A DNA stretch of 64,000 nucleotides from Castellaniella sp049671645 (GTDB taxonomy: Bacteria; Pseudomonadota; Gammaproteobacteria; Burkholderiales; Burkholderiaceae_B). This document shows positions 35,131 to 45,354 of this stretch, piece by piece. The notes below the pieces were generated by a model. It saw only the letters and a list, made by a program, of their open reading frames with translations. It did no database searches and was not told where the DNA came from. A program made the translations under genes and the position numbers. The first letter of the stretch is position 1. Each line of letters starts with the position of its first letter. Location of the stretch: the NCBI RefSeq assembly GCF_049671645.1, contig NZ_JBATVG010000019.1, positions 124,001-188,000 of the forward strand, written 5' to 3'.

Positions 35131-36592
35131 CGTCATCCCCCCACTCGACCTGGCCGTGGTCGGCCACACCAACACCGGCAAGACCTCCTTGCTGCGCACT
35201 TTGCTGCGCGACGAACTGTTCGGAGAGGTGGCCGACAAGCCCGGAACGACCCGCCACGTCGAAAGCGCCCAACTGCTGTCCGCGGACGGCAAGCCCATGC
35301 TGATCCTGCGCGACACGCCGGGCCTGGAAGACGCCATGGGTGTGCTGGACTACCTGGACCAACTGATCGCTCCTCAGGAACGGCCGGATGGCCCGGATCG
35401 CATTCAGCGCCTGCTGGACAGTCCGGAGGCCGCAGGGCGGTTTGAACAGGAATGCCGGGTTCTGACCACGGTGCTCGCCGCCGACGCCGCCCTGTACGTG
35501 ATCGACGCCCGCGACCCCGTGCTGCCCAAGCACCGCGATGAACTGACCTTGCTGGCCGCCTGCGGCCATCCCATCCTGCCCGTCCTGAATTTCACCCGCA
35601 GTCCCCTGGCCAACATCGCCGCCTGGCGCGACGCGCTGGCGCGTCTGGGGCTGCACGCCACAGTCGATTTCGATACGGTCGCTCCGGCGCTGGACGGCGA
35701 AAGCCAGATGCTGGATCGCCTGGCCCTGATGCTGGACCAGCACGCCACCACCCTGATGGCGCTGCGCACGGATCTGGGCGAACAGCGGCTCAAACGCTTG
35801 CAGGACGCCACACGGCTGATCGCCGAATTGCTGATGGATGCCGCCGCTTTGCGCCTGCCCTGCGCCCAGGACCCGACCGACATGGCGACCATCACGCTGG
35901 TGCTGCGCAAACGCACCCGCGACCGTGAGCAGGACTGCGTGCATGCCTTGCTGAAGCGCTACCGTTTCAGCAAGGCCGCCTTTCCCCACCACGCACTGCC
36001 GCTGGAAGGCGAACGCTGGGGGATGGATCTGTTCAGTCCTCAGGCCTTGCGCAGCTTCGGCGTTCAGGTGGGCAAGGGCCTGGCCACCGGCGCGATGGCC
36101 GGCGCCACGCTGGACATGCTGACCGGCGGGCTGAGCCTGGGGGCCGCCACGCTGCTGGGCGCCGCCATCGGCGGGGTCTGGCAAGGCGCCAATCAGTGGG
36201 GCAAGCGCCTGATGGGCCGCCTGGCAGGCAATATGGAAATGACGGTGGACGACCCGGTGCTGCATCTGCTGGGGCTGCGCCAGCTGGCCCTGGTGCGCGC
36301 CCTGGAATGCCGGGGGCACGCCGCCATGCGCCCGATCGACGAAGACCTGATGGCCCTGGCCGCGCCGGCGGCGGACCCGCCATCTCCGGCGGATGGCACG
36401 GCCGGCACGGACACGAATGCGGCCCCGGAGCCAGGCGCCGCCCTGCACCGCCTGCCGCCCGACGTGCAAGCCGTTCTGGACGAGGCCCGCACCCACCCGT
36501 CCTGGTCCACCATCGGCGAGACGCCAAGCCCGGACCCGCGCCGCGATCTATTGATCGGCCAGATGGCCCACGCCCTGTTCCTGGCGCTCTAA
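35123..36592 (+). CDS. DUF3482-type Era-like GTPase
   Basis: This 489-residue protein has an N-terminal TRAFAC GTPase domain. It carries the P-loop GHTNTGKTS, switch PGTTRH, G3 DTPGL, and a G4-like segment near LNFTRS that departs from NKxD. The C-terminal DUF3482 region has a hydrophobic helical hairpin (GKGLATGAMAGATLDMLTGGLSLGAATLLGAAIGG-like) that could insert into or bend membranes. The start ATG 35123 lies inside the previous gene. Loss of a clear NKxD motif implies altered nucleotide specificity or atypical guanine recognition. Confidence 0.85.
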   Translation: MTDVIPPLDLAVVGHTNTGKTSLLRTLLRDELFGEVADKPGTTRHVESAQLLSADGKPMLILRDTPGLEDAMGVLDYLDQLIAPQERPDGPDRIQRLLDSPEAAGRFEQECRVLTTVLAADAALYVIDARDPVLPKHRDELTLLAACGHPILPVLNFTRSPLANIAAWRDALARLGLHATVDFDTVAPALDGESQMLDRLALMLDQHATTLMALRTDLGEQRLKRLQDATRLIAELLMDAAALRLPCAQDPTDMATITLVLRKRTRDREQDCVHALLKRYRFSKAAFPHHALPLEGERWGMDLFSPQALRSFGVQVGKGLATGAMAGATLDMLTGGLSLGAATLLGAAIGGVWQGANQWGKRLMGRLAGNMEMTVDDPVLHLLGLRQLALVRALECRGHAAMRPIDEDLMALAAPAADPPSPADGTAGTDTNAAPEPGAALHRLPPDVQAVLDEARTHPSWSTIGETPSPDPRRDLLIGQMAHALFLAL

Positions 36593-36644
36593 GCCGTCGG
36601 CAAGGGCCTGCCCGCCAGGCCAGCAGGTTGAATGCGCGCCGGAC

Positions 36645-37592
36645 TCACCAGCTGCCCGACGCGCCCCCGCCGCCGCCTCGGCCTCCGCCGCCGCCACCCG
36701 ACCCGCCGCCGGAGCCGCCGCCTCCGAAGCCGCCGCCAAAACCGCCCCCGAAGCCGCCGTCGCCGCCTCCGCGACGCCCGGAACGACCGCGTCCGAGCCG
36801 CTTCGCCACCCCCAGGGCGCGGCCCAGCACCGCCAGCACCAGGCCTCCCAGCGCCCCCAGAGCGGCCCAGCCCCAACTGCCGGTCGCGACGAACACGAAT
36901 CCACCCACCAGCAGCGCGCTGAGCCAGACAGGCATCACCAGCGCCATGAAGGCCAGCGGCAACACCATGGCGTACGGCGCGTCTTCTTCATCGCCCGACG
37001 ACGCGGGCGGCGGCAGGGTCTCGCCACGCATCAAGGTCTGCAAGGCCCCCACGCCGGCCTGCAGGCCGCCGAAAACATCGTTCTGAGCGAAACGCGGCGT
37101 GATCTGCTCCCGGATGATGCGTCCGGCCGCAACATCCGTGACGGCGCCTTCCAGCCCATAGCCGACTTCGATGCGAACGTGACGGTCCTGCACGGCCACC
37201 AGCAGCAGCACGCCATCATCCACGCCTTTTCGACCGACGGCCCACTGATCGAAGACCCGGCGGGCATACTGTTCGATGGTGTCGGCGCCGGTCGTGGGCA
37301 CCAGCAATACGAACAGCTGCGACCCCTGGCTGGATTCCAGCCCCCGCACCTGCCCGGTCAAGGACTGGATCTGGGCCGCATCCAGCGTGTGGCTGAGGTC
37401 CACGACCGGCCCCGTCCAGGTCGGCACAGCCACGACGGACTGGGCTGCGGGCGCGGGTGAAGTCCGCGCCGACTGCGCCAGCCCCGGGCGGACGCACAAG
37501 GCCAGCGCCAGGCCCAGCAGCAGCGCCGGGAGCCCGCCCCACCGGACGGCCCCCTGCCGGGCAAGCGCCCCGGAATCAGGAATCGCCCTCAT
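36645..37592 (-). CDS. TPM-domain (YgcG/DUF477) membrane protein with Gly-rich tail
   Basis: This 315-residue protein has a signal peptide (GLPALLLGLALALCVRPGLA). A TPM domain follows (residues ~60-190, VVDLSHTLDAAQIQSLTGQVRGLE and GVDDGVLLLVAVQDRHVRIEVGYGLEGAVTD). Two membrane helices come next, and the C terminus consists almost only of Gly, Ser and Arg. The order matches YgcG-like proteins. It overlaps the upstream lemA stop by four bases, a common lemA-TPM pairing of envelope proteins whose function is not settled. Confidence 0.9.
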   Translation of the reverse strand: MRAIPDSGALARQGAVRWGGLPALLLGLALALCVRPGLAQSARTSPAPAAQSVVAVPTWTGPVVDLSHTLDAAQIQSLTGQVRGLESSQGSQLFVLLVPTTGADTIEQYARRVFDQWAVGRKGVDDGVLLLVAVQDRHVRIEVGYGLEGAVTDVAAGRIIREQITPRFAQNDVFGGLQAGVGALQTLMRGETLPPPASSGDEEDAPYAMVLPLAFMALVMPVWLSALLVGGFVFVATGSWGWAALGALGGLVLAVLGRALGVAKRLGRGRSGRRGGGDGGFGGGFGGGFGGGGSGGGSGGGGGGRGGGGGASGSW

Positions 37593-38206
37593 TTCGCCGC
37601 GGCCGGCGCCGGCAGGTCGAACTTCACCTCCGGGTCCCGCATCACGGCATCTGCCTTGTCCAGCCCATACTGCGCCTTGGGCTGGTAGCCGAACACGCGG
37701 GCCGTGATCAGGGTCGGGAATTCGCGGATCGTCAGGTTATAGGTCTGCACCGCCCCCACATAGCGTTCCCGCGCCACCGTGATGCGGTTTTCCGTGCCCT
37801 CCAGCTGCGTCATCAAGTCACGGAACAAACCGTCGCTTTTCAGCTGCGGATAGTTTTCGGACACAGCCAGGAGGCGCGACAGGCTGGAACTGAGCGCGCC
37901 CTGGGCCTGTTCGAAGCGGGCGACCAGCGCCGGATCCGACAGGTCGTCGGCGCTGATGCGGATCTGCCCGACCCGGGCGCGGGCATCCGTGACCTGCTGC
38001 AGCACGGTGCGCTCGTTGACCATATAGGCATTGACCGACGACACCAGCTTGGGCACCAGATCCGCACGGCGTTCGTACTGGTTCAGAACCTGGGACCAGG
38101 CGGCCTTGACCTGTTCATCCTGGCGCTGAATCTCGTTGTAGCCGCAGCCCGACAGCAGCAGCGACAGGGCCGCTACGGCGGCCAGATTCAGATAACGTCG
38201 GATCAT
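37589..38206 (-). CDS. lemA: LemA-family lipoprotein
   Basis: The 205-residue protein starts at ATG 38206 (GAGG seven bases upstream). It has a lipobox (LLLSGCGYN) with the lipidated Cys near residue 21. The helical LemA core follows (NEIQRQDEQVKAAWSQVLNQYERRADLVPKL). Its C-terminal YNLTIREFPTLITARVFGYQPK is characteristic of the family. It is a probable periplasm-facing coiled protein co-transcribed with the TPM-domain gene. Confidence 0.92.
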   Translation of the reverse strand: MIRRYLNLAAVAALSLLLSGCGYNEIQRQDEQVKAAWSQVLNQYERRADLVPKLVSSVNAYMVNERTVLQQVTDARARVGQIRISADDLSDPALVARFEQAQGALSSSLSRLLAVSENYPQLKSDGLFRDLMTQLEGTENRITVARERYVGAVQTYNLTIREFPTLITARVFGYQPKAQYGLDKADAVMRDPEVKFDLPAPAAAK

Positions 38207-38545
38207 GCGGACCTCGTGGAGCGGACAATGAGAAGCCATATTGTAGAAATTCCGCTGCGCGCGCAACACTTCGGACCGTCAATAACGGTCAACGCCCCCT
38301 TATCGCGACAACTGCGCGCGCACGCGCCGCCCGGCACGCTATAATTCAGCCTTTCGCGCAGCTTACCAGTCACTGCGCGGCCTTCCCCGGCCTTCATTCC
38401 CCAAGACCCGAACCTGCCCACCCAGGGCGCTCCGTTCAACAGGTCCCCAGGTACGGCCGGCGGCACTTTTCCAGATATTTTTCATACGTCGGCCTCGATT
38501 GGTATCTCTCGACTCGAGCGATAGGCGGTCGCTGGAGTCACACTG
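38207..38545. other. Gap between lemA and rhlE (divergent promoters, long rhlE leader)
   Basis: This 339-bp gap separates the divergent lemA and rhlE genes. I find no open frame with a convincing ribosome-binding site. It probably contains both promoters and a long 5' leader of the rhlE mRNA, which is usual for cold-shock-type DEAD-box helicase genes. Short GC-rich inverted repeats are present, but none stands out. Confidence 0.35.
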
Positions 38546-40009
<1,464 letters not shown>

Positions 40010-40083
40010 ATCCCATCCGCCCCGGCCCGGCGCCGTCCGGGCCCTTTCCGACCACAAGAGCCGAACCCACCCGATCATTGCCC

Positions 40084-41691
40084 ATGAGCCTGACCGCTGA
40101 AGTCGCCCGCCGCCGCACATTCGCCATCATCTCCCACCCCGACGCCGGCAAGACCACCCTGACGGAAAAATTGCTGCTGTTCGCAGGCGCCATCCAGATC
40201 GCCGGCAGCGTCAAGGCCCGCAAGGCCAGCCGCCACGCCGCCTCCGACTGGATGGAAATCGAAAAGCAGCGCGGCATCTCGGTGGCATCCTCGGTCATGC
40301 AGATGGAATACCGAGATTGCGTCATCAACCTGCTGGATACTCCGGGCCACCAGGATTTTTCCGAAGACACCTATCGGGTCCTGACGGCGGTGGATGCCGC
40401 CCTGATGGTGATCGACGCGGGCAACGGGGTCGAGCCCCAGACCATCCGCCTGCTGCAGGTCTGCCGCGCCCGCAACACGCCCATCATCACCTTCATCAAC
40501 AAGCTGGATCGTGAAGTCCGCGAGCCGCTGGACCTGTTGTCGGAGATCGAAGGCCACCTGGGCATGGATGCCATCCCGTTTTCCTGGCCCGTGGGCATGG
40601 GTCGCCATTTCGGCGGGGTCTTCGACATTCGCCACGACCACATGCGCGTGTTCCGCCCCGGCGCCGAACGCGACCAGCACAACGACGAAACCATCGAAGG
40701 CCTGGACAATCCCGTCCTGAAACAACGCTTCGATGACGCCTACGACAAGGCGCGGGAAGAAATCGAACTGATTTCCGGCGCCGTCCCGGAATTCGATCAG
40801 ACCGCATTTCTGGCCGGCCGCCAGACGCCGGTGTTCTTCGGCTCGGCCATCAACAATTTCGGCGTGCGCGAAGTGCTGGACGCCCTGGTCGAACTGGCCC
40901 CGGCGCCCGGCCCGCGCGCGGCCCTGGAGCGGCCCGTCGAACCCGACGAACCCAAATTCACCGGCGTGGTCTTCAAAGTGCAGGCCAATATGGACCCCGC
41001 GCACCGCGACCGCGTCGCCTTCGTGCGCGTCAGTTCAGGCCACTTCCAGCGCGGCATGCGGCTGAAGGTCGCCCGAAACGGCAAGGAAATCCGCCCCAAC
41101 AATGTGGTGTCCTTCCTGTCGCAACGCCGCGAAATCGTGGAAGAAGCCTTTGCCGGCGACATCATCGGGATCCCCAACCACGGCATCCTGCAATTGGGCG
41201 ACGTGCTGACCGAAGGCGAATCGCTGACCTTCACCGGCCTGCCGTTCTTTGCGCCGGAACTGTTCCAGGCCGTCGAGGTCAAGGACCCCCTGCGCACCAA
41301 GCAGCTGCGCACCGGCCTGACCCAGCTGGGGGAGGAAGGCGCCATCCAGGTGTTCCGGCCCGAGGCCGCGGGCGGCGCCCTGCTGCTGGGCGCCGTGGGG
41401 CAGTTGCAGTTCGAAGTCGTCGCCCACCGCCTGAAGACCGAATACGGCGTCGATGCCCGCCTGATGCCATCGCGCTACAGCATGGCTCGCTGGATCACCA
41501 GCCGCGACGCCAAGGCCCTGAAGAAATTCATGGACGCCAACGCCGCCAACATCGCCCATGACGTCGTCGACGCCGTGGCGTTCCTGGCGACGTCGCCGGC
41601 GCAACTGCGAGTTGCCCAGGAGCGCTACCCCGACGTCGAATTCCACGCCATGCGCGAACACGCGGGACGGGTCTTTGGCGCCGGTGTCTGA
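40084..41691 (+). CDS. prfC: Peptide chain release factor 3
   Basis: This translational GTPase (535 aa) recycles RF1/RF2 from the ribosome after termination. The G domain has SHPDAGKTTLT (G1), DTPGH (G3) and NKLD (G4), plus the RF3-specific segment SVMQMEYRDCVINLLDTPGH. The C-terminal region contains VAHRLKTEYGVDARLMPSRY, diagnostic of RF3 rather than EF-G. I use ATG 40084; a TTG two codons earlier is in frame. Confidence 0.96.
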   Translation: MSLTAEVARRRTFAIISHPDAGKTTLTEKLLLFAGAIQIAGSVKARKASRHAASDWMEIEKQRGISVASSVMQMEYRDCVINLLDTPGHQDFSEDTYRVLTAVDAALMVIDAGNGVEPQTIRLLQVCRARNTPIITFINKLDREVREPLDLLSEIEGHLGMDAIPFSWPVGMGRHFGGVFDIRHDHMRVFRPGAERDQHNDETIEGLDNPVLKQRFDDAYDKAREEIELISGAVPEFDQTAFLAGRQTPVFFGSAINNFGVREVLDALVELAPAPGPRAALERPVEPDEPKFTGVVFKVQANMDPAHRDRVAFVRVSSGHFQRGMRLKVARNGKEIRPNNVVSFLSQRREIVEEAFAGDIIGIPNHGILQLGDVLTEGESLTFTGLPFFAPELFQAVEVKDPLRTKQLRTGLTQLGEEGAIQVFRPEAAGGALLLGAVGQLQFEVVAHRLKTEYGVDARLMPSRYSMARWITSRDAKALKKFMDANAANIAHDVVDAVAFLATSPAQLRVAQERYPDVEFHAMREHAGRVFGAGV

Positions 41692-41798
41692 TCCTATCTC
41701 GCATTCTGTCACAAGCGCTGACGCACCCGGTGCGGCAAGCGGGCCGCATTCGATACAATGGCACGGTTGACCGCACTGACCGACGAAGGAATCCGCCC

Positions 41799-42428
41799 AT
41801 GTCCTGGCGTCTGATTTTTGCCATTCTGCTGCTCGCCGCCGGGGCTTCGGCCTGGGGCGGCCTGCGGCTGGGCGACTGGCTGATCATCCACAGCCCGGCG
41901 CAAGTCAAGACCACCGAACCGCCGGTCGAACTGACCGACACCCCGGTGCTGGACGCCAACGGCAAGCCTTTCATCGCCTCGGCGCCCCAGCCCCTGGCCG
42001 ACGGGCGCCAGGGTGTGCCCAGCCTGCCGCCGCCGGTCGACTGGAAAGTCCAGACCGCCCCTCTGATGGACGAACATCGCCCGATCGCGCTGGCCACCAC
42101 CACCATCAGCATGGACGAAGCCATCGCCCTGGCGGCTCAAGGCCAGCAGGACGACAACGGCCTGCAGGGCATCGCCAACGTCGGCACCCTGATCACGAGC
42201 CAGCCGGTGCAGCCCATCGACGTCCCGCCGCCGCCACCGCCGCCCGACACCTCGGACACCGCGGCAGCCGGCGGCAGCGATTGGCAGGTGCCTTTCCAGG
42301 CCGAACTCAAAGTCTGCGAATCCATGGGCTTCTTCTCGCGGCCCTCCTGCGCCTGGGCCGCCCGCAACAAATACTGCGAAGCCCACCAGGCCTGGGGCAA
42401 GGCAAAAGACTGCCCCGCCCAACACTGA
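41799..42428 (+). CDS. Membrane-anchored protein of unknown function
   Basis: The 209-residue protein starts at ATG 41799 with a single N-terminal membrane segment (LIFAILLLAAGASAWGGLRLG). A Pro/Asp/Thr-rich linker follows, including a run of eight prolines. The C-terminal domain contains four Cys (VCESMGF, SCAWAARNKYCEAH, DCPA), which could form two disulfides in the periplasm. I do not recognise the family. A strong terminator follows directly. Confidence 0.72.
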   Translation: MSWRLIFAILLLAAGASAWGGLRLGDWLIIHSPAQVKTTEPPVELTDTPVLDANGKPFIASAPQPLADGRQGVPSLPPPVDWKVQTAPLMDEHRPIALATTTISMDEAIALAAQGQQDDNGLQGIANVGTLITSQPVQPIDVPPPPPPPDTSDTAAAGGSDWQVPFQAELKVCESMGFFSRPSCAWAARNKYCEAHQAWGKAKDCPAQH

Positions 42429-42444
42429 TCCATTGCGCCTTGCG

Positions 42445-42484
42445 CAAAAAAGCCGCTGCCCGGTTGCCGGACAGCGGCTTTTTG
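42445..42484. terminator. Bidirectional intrinsic terminator
   Basis: AGCCGCTGCCCGG (42451-42463) pairs with CCGGACAGCGGCT (42467-42479) with one mismatch and a three-base loop. A-rich sequence precedes and TTTTT follows the stem, so it can terminate transcription from both the membrane-protein gene and bfr. Confidence 0.9.
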
Positions 42485-42510
42485 CGTAACGAAAACCTGC
42501 AGCGGGCCGA

Positions 42511-42975
42511 TCAGACCTGCGATTGCAGGTAGTTCTGCAGCCCGACCTGTTCAACCAGGCCCAATTGGGTTTCCAGCCAGTCGATGTGTTCTTCCGTATC
42601 GTTCAGGATGGTCTGGAACAGATCGCGGGACGTGTAATCCTGCACGGATTCACAGTATTGCATGGCTTCTTTCACTGTGGCCTGGGCGGCCGATTCCAGC
42701 TTCAAGTCGCACGCCAGGATTTCCGGGACCGATTCACCGATCAGCAGTTTATGCAGATCCTGCAGATTGGGCAGGCCATCCAGCATGAAGATGCGTTCGA
42801 TGAGCAGGTCGGCGTGTTTCATTTCGCCGATGGATTCTTCGTATTCGTGTTTGCCCAGTTTTTCGTAGCCCCAATGACGCATCATGCGGGCATGCAGGAA
42901 ATACTGGTTGATGGCTGAAAGTTCGTTTTTCAGCTGCTGATTCAGATATTTGATGACAGTCTTGTCGCCCTTCAT
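42511..42975 (-). CDS. bfr: Bacterioferritin
   Basis: This 154-residue heme-containing iron-storage ferritin has ferroxidase ligands Glu18, Glu51, His54, Glu94 and His130 in place. The heme-ligand Met52 lies in EMKHADLLIE. Position 127, Glu in E. coli Bfr, is Thr here (NDTEEHIDW). I start at ATG 42975, whose MKGDK opening matches the family. The open frame continues upstream for 14 residues without family support. It forms a pair with the bfd gene upstream. Confidence 0.96.
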   Translation of the reverse strand: MKGDKTVIKYLNQQLKNELSAINQYFLHARMMRHWGYEKLGKHEYEESIGEMKHADLLIERIFMLDGLPNLQDLHKLLIGESVPEILACDLKLESAAQATVKEAMQYCESVQDYTSRDLFQTILNDTEEHIDWLETQLGLVEQVGLQNYLQSQV

Positions 42976-43088
42976 GGCCTGTGCTCCTGAGAGACGGCCC
43001 GCGTGCGCGGGCTGCAAGCCATTAGGCTAACACGCGAAGCCCCACAGGGGGAGTCCCCCGCGAGGCATGGGGCCGGCGCCCCGGAGAA

Positions 43089-43352
43089 TCAGGCGACGCG
43101 CCGGATTTCGGTGCTGGTCAACAGCGGCGCCTGCACCACGCGGGCGGGCGCCATCGCCGGGGCCGCAGCCAGTTCGGTGGCGTAACGCCCCCCCGGCAGA
43201 TAGTCGGTTGCCGTATCGGCGCATTGGCCGCAGCAGGTGGCGATGCCCAGCTGAGCCTGCAGGTCGCTGAGATCGGCCGCCCCCTGGGCAATAGCTTCCT
43301 GAACCTGACGCTCGCTGATCGCGTTGCATACACAAATATACATGCGAATCAT
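43089..43352 (-). CDS. bfd: Bacterioferritin-associated ferredoxin
   Basis: This small 2Fe-2S protein (87 aa) reduces bacterioferritin to release iron. The cluster Cys ligands are in YICVCN and ATCCGQC. The family's ~55-residue domain is followed by an Ala-rich extension of about 30 residues. I use ATG 43352, which has AGAAGG six bases upstream; ATG 43343 and 43358 are alternatives. A Fur-like box overlaps this start region, so iron repression is expected. It lies upstream of bfr on the same strand. Confidence 0.92.
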   Translation of the reverse strand: MIRMYICVCNAISERQVQEAIAQGAADLSDLQAQLGIATCCGQCADTATDYLPGGRYATELAAAPAMAPARVVQAPLLTSTEIRRVA

Positions 43353-43361
43353 TATCATCCT
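43343..43361. promoter_or_regulatory. Fur-box-like site over the bfd start
   Basis: TGCGAATCATTATCATCCT contains overlapping hexamers of the Fur consensus (GATAATGATT on the opposite strand). Its overlap with the ribosome-binding site and start of bfd fits iron-dependent repression, the known pattern for bfd genes. Confidence 0.65.
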
Positions 43362-43393
43362 TCTTTTACGTCATGGCAAGCACTTTCCGCACC

Positions 43394-44734
43394 TCAGCCC
43401 AGCGCTTTTCGCAAACTGGCCGCCGGCACGCCCATGGCCTCGCGGTATTTGGCCACGGTGCGGCGGGCAATCACCAGCCCCTGGTCCGCCAGCAATTGGG
43501 TCAATCGCATGTCGGACAGCGGCTTGCCCGGGGGCTCGGCATCCAGCAGCACCCGCATGACGGCCTGGATGGCCCGCGCGGAGGCGTCCTCACCGGATGC
43601 CGTCTGCACGCCCGTGCCGAAAAAATGCTTCAGTTCATAGACGCCCCACGGGGTCTGGGCATATTTCATCCGGGTAGCGCGGGAAATGGTGGACTCATGC
43701 AACTCCAGCGCCTGCGCCACCTCGCGCAGCACCAGGGGACGCAAGGCGGACTCCCCCTGCTCCAGAAACGCGCGTTGATGGACGGCCATGAATTCAGCCA
43801 CCCGCAGAATGGTCTGGCGGCGCTGGCCCAGATTCTGGATCAGCTGCCGTGCGACGCGCACCTGTTCGCGCAGCACCGGGGCGTCCTCGGCCTCCAATTG
43901 GGCCGCCAGGCCGGAGTCCACACGCAAACGCGGCTCCAGGGCGGGATTCAGGCTGACCCCCCACCGGGCGCCGGACCGGTGGAACAGGACGTCGGGCACG
44001 ATATAGCAGGTGGCGTCCTCGTGCCAGGCGCTGGTCGGACGGGGATCCAGCCGCAACAGAGCCTGATGGGCGGCATCCAACAGCGCCCGGCTGCAGTTCA
44101 GGGTTTCGCACAGGCGCCCCCAGCGCCCGGCGCCCAGATCCTCCAGGCATCGGGTCAGACGCAGCGCGCAGTCCAGCACATCCGGCGGCCATTGCGCCGA
44201 CCGCGCCCGCAGTTGCAGGCGCAGGCACTCGGGCAAATCGCGGGCCCCCACACCCGCGGGATCGAAGGATTGCAGCAAGCGCCGCGCCGCCTGCCACTCA
44301 TCCTCCTGGATGTCCCAATCCCCCGGCAGCGCGGCGGCGTGGGCAGCGGGATCAAAATCCAGGTAACCCCGTTCGTCCAGTTCGCCGATCAGCACGGCGC
44401 CCAGGGCCTGATCCCGGAGGCTGGCCCGGGTCGTGCGCAATTGTTGCAATAAATGATCGGCCAGGCTTCGCGAGGCCGGCGATTCCGGGATATCATCCGT
44501 CACAGCCTGCCTGGCAGGCTGCGTCCAATGGCGTTCCAGCATCTCGGCCTGGGCCGAGGCGGCATCCGCCGCGGGCTCATCCAGTTCCAGCACGGGATTG
44601 TCCGCCACCGCCTGGGCGATTTCCTGTTCCAGTTCCAGGGTCGAGCATTGCAACAGCCTCAGGGCCTGGCGCAGTTGCGGGGTCAACGCCAGTTGTTGGT
44701 GCTGACCCAGTTCCAGGGACGGTTGCGAACGCAT
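43394..44734 (-). CDS. rpoN: RNA polymerase sigma-54 factor
   Basis: This alternative sigma factor (446 aa) directs transcription from -24/-12 promoters with enhancer-binding activators. Region I is the Gln/Leu-rich N terminus (LELGQHQQLALTPQLRQALRLLQ). The core-binding domain includes the QTPWGVYELKHFFGTGV segment, and the C-terminal RpoN box is ARRTVAKYREAMGV. I choose ATG 44734 because region I normally starts within ten residues of the N terminus. ATG 44755 would sit on the divergent gene's start. The protein is somewhat shorter than the usual 470-500 residues, mostly in the acidic region II. Confidence 0.94.
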   Translation of the reverse strand: MRSQPSLELGQHQQLALTPQLRQALRLLQCSTLELEQEIAQAVADNPVLELDEPAADAASAQAEMLERHWTQPARQAVTDDIPESPASRSLADHLLQQLRTTRASLRDQALGAVLIGELDERGYLDFDPAAHAAALPGDWDIQEDEWQAARRLLQSFDPAGVGARDLPECLRLQLRARSAQWPPDVLDCALRLTRCLEDLGAGRWGRLCETLNCSRALLDAAHQALLRLDPRPTSAWHEDATCYIVPDVLFHRSGARWGVSLNPALEPRLRVDSGLAAQLEAEDAPVLREQVRVARQLIQNLGQRRQTILRVAEFMAVHQRAFLEQGESALRPLVLREVAQALELHESTISRATRMKYAQTPWGVYELKHFFGTGVQTASGEDASARAIQAVMRVLLDAEPPGKPLSDMRLTQLLADQGLVIARRTVAKYREAMGVPAASLRKALG

Positions 44735-44753
44735 ATTCAACCCATTGAAAGCC

Positions 44754-45296
44754 ATGAATCAGGAATCATTCCAAACCCCCAGCCGGCAGGATTCCGCCCT
44801 GTTGCGCCGGATTCTGCTGAAGCTGACGGCCACGGCCAAAATCGCGTCGGCCACACTGGTCGTGCTGGTGGCGCTGGTCTGGTATGACCTGCTGAATCGC
44901 CTGCTGGCGTTTGGCAATGGCATTGATTATGCCGGAAACCACATCATGGGGGCGGAAGCGACCGCCTTGCTGCAGCGCTACAACCCGTACTTCTGGGGGG
45001 CGCTGGTCATCCTGTGCACCATTATCGTGGCCTGGCTGGTGTATCAGACGGTGCGGTCGATGCTGGCCCGAGCGCGTCTGAAGCTGGTGGACGAACACGC
45101 GTTCCAGCAATTGGCCGCGCAGCTCTCCGCTCCGGCGCTGGACGTGCTGCTCTGGGCCTGGCAACCGCACGACGAGCCGCTACGCGTGGGCGACCTGCAA
45201 TTGGCCCATCGGGAACTGGCGGCAGGCCGGTCCGCACGCCTGCAGCGGGCGGCCCAACAGCTGGCCGTGCTGGAAACCGCCCGACAGCGGGATTGA
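44754..45296 (+). CDS. Two-TM membrane protein of unknown function
   Basis: The ~180-residue protein has two clear membrane segments (IASATLVVLVALVWYDLL and YFWGALVILCTIIVAWLVY). A cytoplasmic C-terminal helix-rich domain rich in Leu, Ala, Arg and Gln follows. Its start overlaps the longer possible rpoN start on the other strand by two bases. I do not recognise the family. Confidence 0.7.
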   Translation: MNQESFQTPSRQDSALLRRILLKLTATAKIASATLVVLVALVWYDLLNRLLAFGNGIDYAGNHIMGAEATALLQRYNPYFWGALVILCTIIVAWLVYQTVRSMLARARLKLVDEHAFQQLAAQLSAPALDVLLWAWQPHDEPLRVGDLQLAHRELAAGRSARLQRAAQQLAVLETARQRD

Positions 45297-45354
45297 CGCC
45301 CGGGTCTCGCCCGGAAAACGCACCTCACCGCGGTAGGTCGTCGCCCGCAGGGAA

